Below the pieces are notes generated by a model, which did not search any database, was not told the DNA's origin, and worked only from the letters and a program-made list of their open reading frames with translations. Below, one piece after another: positions 22,505 through 26,584 of a stretch of DNA of 26,584 nucleotides. The stretch is from Cuspidothrix sp046080125. Its GTDB lineage: Bacteria > Cyanobacteriota > Cyanobacteriia > Cyanobacteriales > Nostocaceae. The stretch is from assembly GCA_046080125.1 (NCBI GenBank), contig JBJTTJ010000214.1, positions 1-26,584 of the forward strand, read 5' to 3'. Made by a program: the position numbers and the translations under genes. Positions within the stretch are counted from its first letter, which is position 1. Every line of letters begins with the position of its first letter.

Positions 22505-23182
22505 CTAACCTCCTATTTCTCGTAGCATGGCTTGTACTCTCTCTGCACCCAGGGTATCATTTCCGCGCCTATATAAAGTTAGGGCTTTTCGTAAAACTTT
22601 GTTAGCTTGTGGGGTCTGTCGTTTCTGTTTGAACATTGCACCAATTAATTCATAGGTGCGAGGATTATTTTTATCCAGATTAACGGCTTTTTCATAGGCC
22701 CAAAGTGCTGATTTATAATCACCTAAGCTAGTTTGTGCTACTCCCAATCCTAAATAGGCGTTGAGATTATTTCGGTTTAATTGAATAGCACGACGGTAAG
22801 CTTCTTTTGCGCCTTTGTTATCTTTCATACTACTTTTGATATAACCAACAGCATAGTAAAAATCACTATTATTAGGATTAATAGCAATGGCCCGACGATA
22901 GGCAGTTAAAGCTAGGGGAAAATTACTTTCTTGAATATATAAGTACCCAATAGCAGCAGGAATTTTGGCATTTTTGGGATCTAATGGTATTGCTTTTTGA
23001 TAAACTGCGATCGCTCCATTATAATCTTTAGCATCTACTAATCTTTTACCTTCTTGGGTCAGGATTTTTAACTCGGAATTATTAGCTTGTACTACTAATA
23101 CCTGGGCTTTTACTACCATAGATGTGCTACTCAGTAAACATCCTAACAAGAGGAAATTTAACAGCAATAATCTTTTTTTCAC
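22505..23182 (-). CDS. Exported tetratricopeptide repeat protein
   Basis: The protein of about 225 residues has an N-terminal signal sequence (KKRLLLLNFLLLGCLLSSTS then MVVKAQ, cleavage likely after KAQ; the LLGC also resembles a lipobox). Five TPR units follow, for example YNGAIAVYQKAIPLDPKN, FPLALTAYRRAIAINPNN, NKGAKEAYRRAIQLNRNN and YKSALWAYEKAVNLDKNN. TPRs form a superhelical protein-binding surface; the partner is unknown, and the protein would act in the periplasm or envelope. The frame is open to ATG 23239, but that start has no ribosome-binding site and would put about 19 residues before the signal peptide. The GTG at 23182 has AAGGA about 10 bases upstream, so I prefer it. Confidence 0.8.
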   Translation of the reverse strand: MKKRLLLLNFLLLGCLLSSTSMVVKAQVLVVQANNSELKILTQEGKRLVDAKDYNGAIAVYQKAIPLDPKNAKIPAAIGYLYIQESNFPLALTAYRRAIAINPNNSDFYYAVGYIKSSMKDNKGAKEAYRRAIQLNRNNLNAYLGLGVAQTSLGDYKSALWAYEKAVNLDKNNPRTYELIGAMFKQKRQTPQANKVLRKALTLYRRGNDTLGAERVQAMLREIGG

Positions 23183-23373
23183 TACGGTTATTTCCTTAAA
23201 TTTATTAACTGGATTAACTGGTTTTTGTTTGTACATCAAAACAAAAAAAATTTTATTTGTAATCTGTATTTATTCACATTGATAAAATTCTCATAAAAAT
23301 ATTAATATTTGATTAAATTACTTCACGCTTTCATCATTATAGCAATAATCAATGATAAGCTGGCAAATAAATC

Positions 23374-23466
23374 AGGATTTACGCAAAATACCTTGGAAGT
23401 AAGGGTAATTCATGAGTTACCCCCAAGGAAGAATCAGGTTTTTGATTATCTTCTTGCGGAAGTCCT
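23374..23466. mobile_element. MITE-like element, copy 2
   Basis: The ends are AGGATTTACGCAA (23374-23386) and TTGCGGAAGTCCT (23454-23466), near-perfect inverted repeats. The core GGGTAATTCATGAGTTACCC matches copy 1 at 13066-13154. The open frame that runs through it to the next gene is a by-product, since the gene proper starts at 23510. Confidence 0.7.
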
Positions 23467-23509
23467 GGAGATAATTTTTACACTCGAAAACTCAGAAATA
23501 AGTAAAACT

Positions 23510-23836
23510 ATGCTTATAACCACTACGGACGTAATTCAAGGTGCTGTAATTCATTCATATTTAGGCGTTGTCACCGCAGAAGTTGTCTATGGTAGCAATT
23601 TCTTCCGGGACTTTTTAGCCAGTATTCGGGATATTGTGGGTGGACGCACTGGCAGTTATGAGCGTCTGTTTGAAGAGGGACAACGGAAAGCGCTAGAAGA
23701 ATTAGAACAGAGAGCGCAACGCTTAGGAGCAGATGCAGTTGTTGGTATTGCTGTTGATACGGGTACAATCAATGTTGATCAATCTGGGGTTTTATTAGTA
23801 ATTACAGCGACGGGTACAGCAGTTAAAATCCGTTAA
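23510..23836 (+). CDS. YbjQ/UPF0145 family protein
   Basis: The 108-residue protein begins MLITTTDVIQGAVIHSYLGV and has the family pattern GVVTAEVVYGSNFFRDFLAS, GGRTGSYERLFEEGQRKALE and AQRLGADAVVGIAVDTGTIN. The family is annotated as putative heavy-metal-binding or of unknown function and forms pentameric rings in solved structures. The open frame extends upstream to 23309, but that part runs through a MITE-like repeat, and ATG 23510 gives the family N-terminus. No strong ribosome-binding site is seen, only AAGTAAAA before the ATG. It is a solitary gene here. Confidence 0.85.
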   Translation: MLITTTDVIQGAVIHSYLGVVTAEVVYGSNFFRDFLASIRDIVGGRTGSYERLFEEGQRKALEELEQRAQRLGADAVVGIAVDTGTINVDQSGVLLVITATGTAVKIR

Positions 23837-23917
23837 TATTGGGCTAATTTTCCAGTTGTTACACATTAGACCTGTGGTGAAAATTACATAAGCGTTTTCT
23901 ACAACCCTTATTCGTTC

Positions 23918-23938
23918 CGTTCTATAGAACGTCTCTAC
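23918..23938. repeat. CGTTCTATAGAACG palindrome, dispersed repeat family A
   Basis: The perfect 14-base palindrome (23918-23931) is followed by TCTCTAC, the right flank of the hemE terminator copy. The left flank has degenerated. It lies between convergent genes. Confidence 0.55.
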
Positions 23939-24038
23939 ATTAATTTGAGGAAATTGGCAGAAATTGATAAAAATATACCAAGTTTTCCCATAGAATAAAA
24001 ATTGGTCTAATTAACCTCTAGATTTATTCAATTAGTCT

Positions 24039-24812
24039 TCATGCTGATTTAAAAAACCTGATAATTTCTCGCACATGATCAAGAAATTGACCATCTGTTG
24101 AAAGTTGGGAAATAGCATTTCTGGTTTCTCTAGATAACTTCTCATGTTCTCCTTGATTTGTTGCTCGTAATTCCTCTAAATTCGCCATAATACGGGCTAA
24201 TTCTCGACGAGTTTCTTCAGAAAACCTTTGATTATTTGCAGCTAAAGAATAGGGTTGTTCAAGGTTAAGTTGGTCTTCTAAAATTCTAATTTTTTGCTCA
24301 ATTTCTGAAAAACGGTTACGTAGTTCTAAAATATCTTCACGAGGATAGATAAAATTTTGGCGAATCATTCTTAATCGTGCATATAAATATTCATAAGCAC
24401 TGATAGCTGGACGCAAAAAGGTTAACAATAAAGTTGCACCAGAACTGATATAACCAACGGTGCTAATACCTGTGGCAGCAAGAAAATATAAACCAATAGC
24501 TGAGATCAAGTGTATACTAATAGCGATCCAGAGCGATCGCTTGGCTAAAACTTCTACATATCTAACTTGTTTCTCATCTACAGGAATATTATTGTTCCTA
24601 GATTGTGCTGCTTCTGCTAACACTTCTTTAGCTTGAAAATGGACATTCCAAGGAACTGTCACAATGACTAATAACCACCAAAAACTTGCACCACCAATGA
24701 CCCAATCTAACACATTACCCGTAGAAACATGAAACCATTGCAGAACACCAAAAGCTAACAGCACTACCAGCACTATTCCCACAATAGAACTGATAAAAAA
24801 GTTGATATACAT
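24039..24812 (-). CDS. Membrane protein with C-terminal coiled coil, unknown function
   Basis: The 257-residue protein has four predicted membrane segments: about 5-24, 36-54, 93-112 and 116-135. The cytoplasmic C-terminal half is charged and heptad-like (about 158-240: ILELRNRFSEIEQKIRILED, later ETRRELARIMANLEELRA) and would form a coiled coil. I recognise no catalytic motif. The design suggests a scaffold or envelope organiser, but that is only inference. It is convergent with the YbjQ gene, with a palindrome between, and divergent from the TPR gene at 25117. Confidence 0.75.
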   Translation of the reverse strand: MYINFFISSIVGIVLVVLLAFGVLQWFHVSTGNVLDWVIGGASFWWLLVIVTVPWNVHFQAKEVLAEAAQSRNNNIPVDEKQVRYVEVLAKRSLWIAISIHLISAIGLYFLAATGISTVGYISSGATLLLTFLRPAISAYEYLYARLRMIRQNFIYPREDILELRNRFSEIEQKIRILEDQLNLEQPYSLAANNQRFSEETRRELARIMANLEELRATNQGEHEKLSRETRNAISQLSTDGQFLDHVREIIRFFKSA

Positions 24813-25116
24813 TTCTATCTAGCCTAAAACTGTTAATCCAATCTTGACTAAGAGTTAGAAATTATACACATTAGTATGTGATAGTTTATCAAGTAGCACA
24901 TTTGACAACTAAGAAAATATGAAATATGATATGATTAAACCACAAATTAATAGAGAATATTAATTTTTATGTCTTGTGATCAAAAAAGTATTAAATTAGT
25001 CAGACATAATCCAGTCACATCTGTTAATTTTATTCAGTGCTACTGAGTAAGTAGGCTTAATTAATTATTAGCTACTTAATAAAAAAGCAAGTAAATCTCC
25101 ATATATTTTAATACCC
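24813..25116. other. Intergenic region between two divergent genes
   Basis: The 304-base gap contains a strong sigma70-type promoter on + at 24902-24930. A 25-codon frame (24969-25046, MSCDQKSIKLVRHNP...) lacks a ribosome-binding site and looks like chance. Nothing else is recognised. Confidence 0.5.
24902..24930 (+). promoter_or_regulatory. Strong sigma70-type promoter, TTGACA-N17-TATGAT
   Basis: TTGACA (24902-24907) and TATGAT (24925-24930) are exactly 17 bases apart. It would start transcription about 180 bases before the TPR gene at 25117, giving a long leader. Confidence 0.5.
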
Positions 25117-26118
25117 ATGAAACCTAATTTTACAGATGCAACAGTCAAAGCAGCCATGTCTGCTATTAATTCCGAGTCAGTAACGACAAAAGAAAAAATC
25201 CAAATGTTGATTGAGTTAGCAAATGGATTACAAAAAAAGCCGAAAACAGCGGCAGATTTATGGAGTGTGGTGGAATTATATGAACAAGCTGAAGAACTTT
25301 GTAGTCAAGAATATCTATTATTAAAAGCTAGAGCTAAAGCAGGAAAGGCAACAGCTTTGAGATCAATTCCTGATAATAACTCAGAATTTCTAGTTAAATC
25401 TAAAATAGCTTATCAAGAGGCATTACCGACTTTACAAGAAATAGGTTCATCTGTGGAAGTAGCAGAATTACAGATGAATTTAGGATTAGTTTTACAGTCT
25501 TTAGTAGCTTTTAACTTAGCGAAAATAGGAGATTGTATTCAGCTTTATAATCAAGCATTACAAGTATTTACTTGTGAAGCATATCCTCAAGAATATGCAA
25601 TACTGTATAACAATATTGCCATTGCTTACCTTTCAATCACTGGTAGTCAAGAAAAAAAAGCATTTTCCGAAGGTTTAGCAGTGCAAACATTTGAAACTGC
25701 CCTCAAACAGATTAACTTGATAGAACATCCTAGAGAATATGCCATGTTGCAAAATAATCTAGGCAATGCTTTACAATATTTACAAAGTACCCATCCTGTA
25801 GCGAATAAATTGCGGGCAGTTACAGCTTACAATGAAGCCTTGAAAGTCCGTAATCCTCAAGATACACCATTAGAATATGCTAACACCATAGCTAATAAAG
25901 CTAATGCTTTGATTAACCTACCTGATGATTTGGAAAATCCAAACTTAGGTAATTATAAAAACCTTCTCCAAGCAAAAAACTATTATCAAGAAGCCTGGAT
26001 AATTTTTCAGGAAAATCAACAAATAGAACAGGTGCAAATGGTTGGGCAAGCATTACAAGAAATCACCGCCGAAATATTAGCAATATCAATAATATCAGAA
26101 GATAAAAGCAATGAGTGA
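25117..26118 (+). CDS. Cytoplasmic TPR-like repeat protein
   Basis: The 333-residue protein is all-helical and lacks a signal peptide. Repeats of a TPR variant with Asn-rich helices can be seen: EYAILYNNIAIAYLSITGSQ, EYAMLQNNLGNALQYLQSTH and EYANTIANKANALINLPDDL, each preceded by a longer helix with QxxxxAL or ALKV. It probably binds partner proteins; none is shown. Its final codons overlap an ATG in another frame (ATGAGTGA at 26111-26118) as in coupled operons, but that second frame ends after 8 codons. Confidence 0.75.
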   Translation: MKPNFTDATVKAAMSAINSESVTTKEKIQMLIELANGLQKKPKTAADLWSVVELYEQAEELCSQEYLLLKARAKAGKATALRSIPDNNSEFLVKSKIAYQEALPTLQEIGSSVEVAELQMNLGLVLQSLVAFNLAKIGDCIQLYNQALQVFTCEAYPQEYAILYNNIAIAYLSITGSQEKKAFSEGLAVQTFETALKQINLIEHPREYAMLQNNLGNALQYLQSTHPVANKLRAVTAYNEALKVRNPQDTPLEYANTIANKANALINLPDDLENPNLGNYKNLLQAKNYYQEAWIIFQENQQIEQVQMVGQALQEITAEILAISIISEDKSNE

Positions 26119-26184
26119 TTTAATTACAGTTGGCTAGTAAAGACTTAGGTTGTTCATTTTCTGCAATAAATAATTGTGAAGATA

Positions 26185-26227
26185 CTGAATAAAATAATTT
26201 ACAATAACTTATATATATTTTATTCAG
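26185..26227. terminator. Perfect 12-bp AT-rich stem between convergent genes
   Basis: CTGAATAAAATA (26185-26196) pairs with TATTTTATTCAG (26216-26227) across 19 bases. It lies between the convergent TPR and Uma2 genes and may terminate either transcript. Its AT content makes it weak as an intrinsic terminator. Confidence 0.4.
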
Positions 26228-26248
26228 CATCAATTGTTTAAATGTTTT

Positions 26249-26584
26249 CTAAAAATCAGGTTCTATACCCAAAGATTTTAACTGGGCGAGTAATTTTTCT
26301 GTTTTCAGTCTTTCCTCCTCAAGTTGTTGAGTAGTTTGATTAAGTTTGACTTTTTCCTCCTCAAGCAACTTGGCTTTTTGTTCTTCACCTGTTAAGACCC
26401 AATTTCCATCAGCGTCATACCAACGCAACCAAGGCATTTCTACGCCTTTATAGTTACCTATCCAGACACCTAAACCGAGTTCTATATCTGGCATCCAAAA
26501 GCGATTATCTGATAAATCAACTTGAGAATAACGGGGTCCATTTAGTTGAAAAACCTTAAATTCTGACTTGTATCTATCAAAAAT
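26249..26584 (-). CDS. Uma2 family (DUF820) endonuclease-like protein, C-terminal part
   Basis: The frame is open to the right window edge, so the N-terminus is missing; 111 residues are visible. FKVFQLNGPRYSQVDLSDNR and FWMPDIELGLGVWIGNY, followed by WLRWYDADGNW and a coiled-coil tail (EEQKAKLLEEEKVKLNQTTQ onward, ending LKSLGIEPDF), match the C-terminal part of the Uma2/DUF820 family, which is highly expanded in cyanobacteria. The PD-(D/E)XK-type core would lie mainly in the missing part. The internal ATG at 26494 is not a real start, because conserved family sequence continues upstream of it. Confidence 0.85.
   Translation of the reverse strand: MFDRYKSEFKVFQLNGPRYSQVDLSDNRFWMPDIELGLGVWIGNYKGVEMPWLRWYDADGNWVLTGEEQKAKLLEEEKVKLNQTTQQLEEERLKTEKLLAQLKSLGIEPDF

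Noticed and set aside
24969..25046. 25-codon frame after the strong promoter
   Set aside because: No ribosome-binding site and no recognisable sequence; kept only as a possibility in the leader finding.

Overview
The window looks like chromosomal DNA of a filamentous, nitrogen-fixing (probably heterocyst-forming, Nostocales) cyanobacterium. The evidence is: at least 16 copies of the cyanobacterial octamer HIP1 (GCGATCGC) in 26.6 kb; an AT-rich sequence; a nif accessory cluster in the order serine acetyltransferase, DUF2949, small membrane protein, nifV, nifZ, nifT; hopanoid genes; and several palindromic repeat families I associate with Nostoc/Anabaena-type genomes. The species cannot be fixed from the sequence alone.

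Layout, left to right. 1-200: truncated remnant of an IS200/IS605 transposase. 243-1295: hemE, followed by a terminator-like palindrome. 1296-1854: long non-coding region with a perfect GTA-N8-TAC dyad (NtcA-type). 1855-5592: nitrogen-fixation accessory cluster on + (nifP-like serine acetyltransferase, DUF2949 protein, 38-residue membrane protein, overlapping nifV-nifZ-nifT, and a thioredoxin-like [2Fe-2S] ferredoxin). 5589-6402: a translationally coupled pair on - (GNAT-like protein and an unknown 67-residue protein). 6488-8194: urease accessory operon ureE-ureF-ureG on -. 8392-8781: DUF2267 protein on -. 9005-12236: divergent hopanoid pair, squalene-hopene cyclase (-) and HpnB-type glycosyltransferase (+). 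12237-13159: non-coding region with a palindrome, a possible decayed gene end and a MITE-like element. 13160-16351: large calcium-binding FG-GAP propeller/cadherin-like/DUF4114-like protein. 16521-18442: UgpC/MalK-type ABC ATPase and a glutathione S-transferase on +. 18552-21605: NAD biosynthesis operon on -, nadD then a Nudix-fold NrtR-type regulator then nadE. 21606-22245: regulatory-looking gap leading to a 49-residue orphan gene. 22505-24812: TPR lipid- or envelope-targeted protein (-), YbjQ-family protein (+) and a membrane/coiled-coil protein (-). 25117-26118: second TPR protein. 26249 to the end: C-terminal part of a Uma2-family protein (-).

How the genes work together. NifP supplies O-acetylserine, hence cysteine, for Fe-S assembly. 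NifV makes homocitrate for FeMo-co. NifZ and NifT are maturation accessories, and the ferredoxin could carry electrons. UreEFG load nickel into urease, whose structural genes are not here. Shc makes hopene, and HpnB is hopanoid-associated. NadD and NadE are the last two steps of NAD synthesis, with a regulator between them whose Nudix box has lost its catalytic glutamates.

The least explained items are the small nif-cluster membrane protein, the GNAT-like/67-residue pair, the 49-residue orphan with its long leader, the two related MITE-like elements just upstream of genes, and a decamer repeat that forms the C-terminus of the squalene-hopene cyclase.
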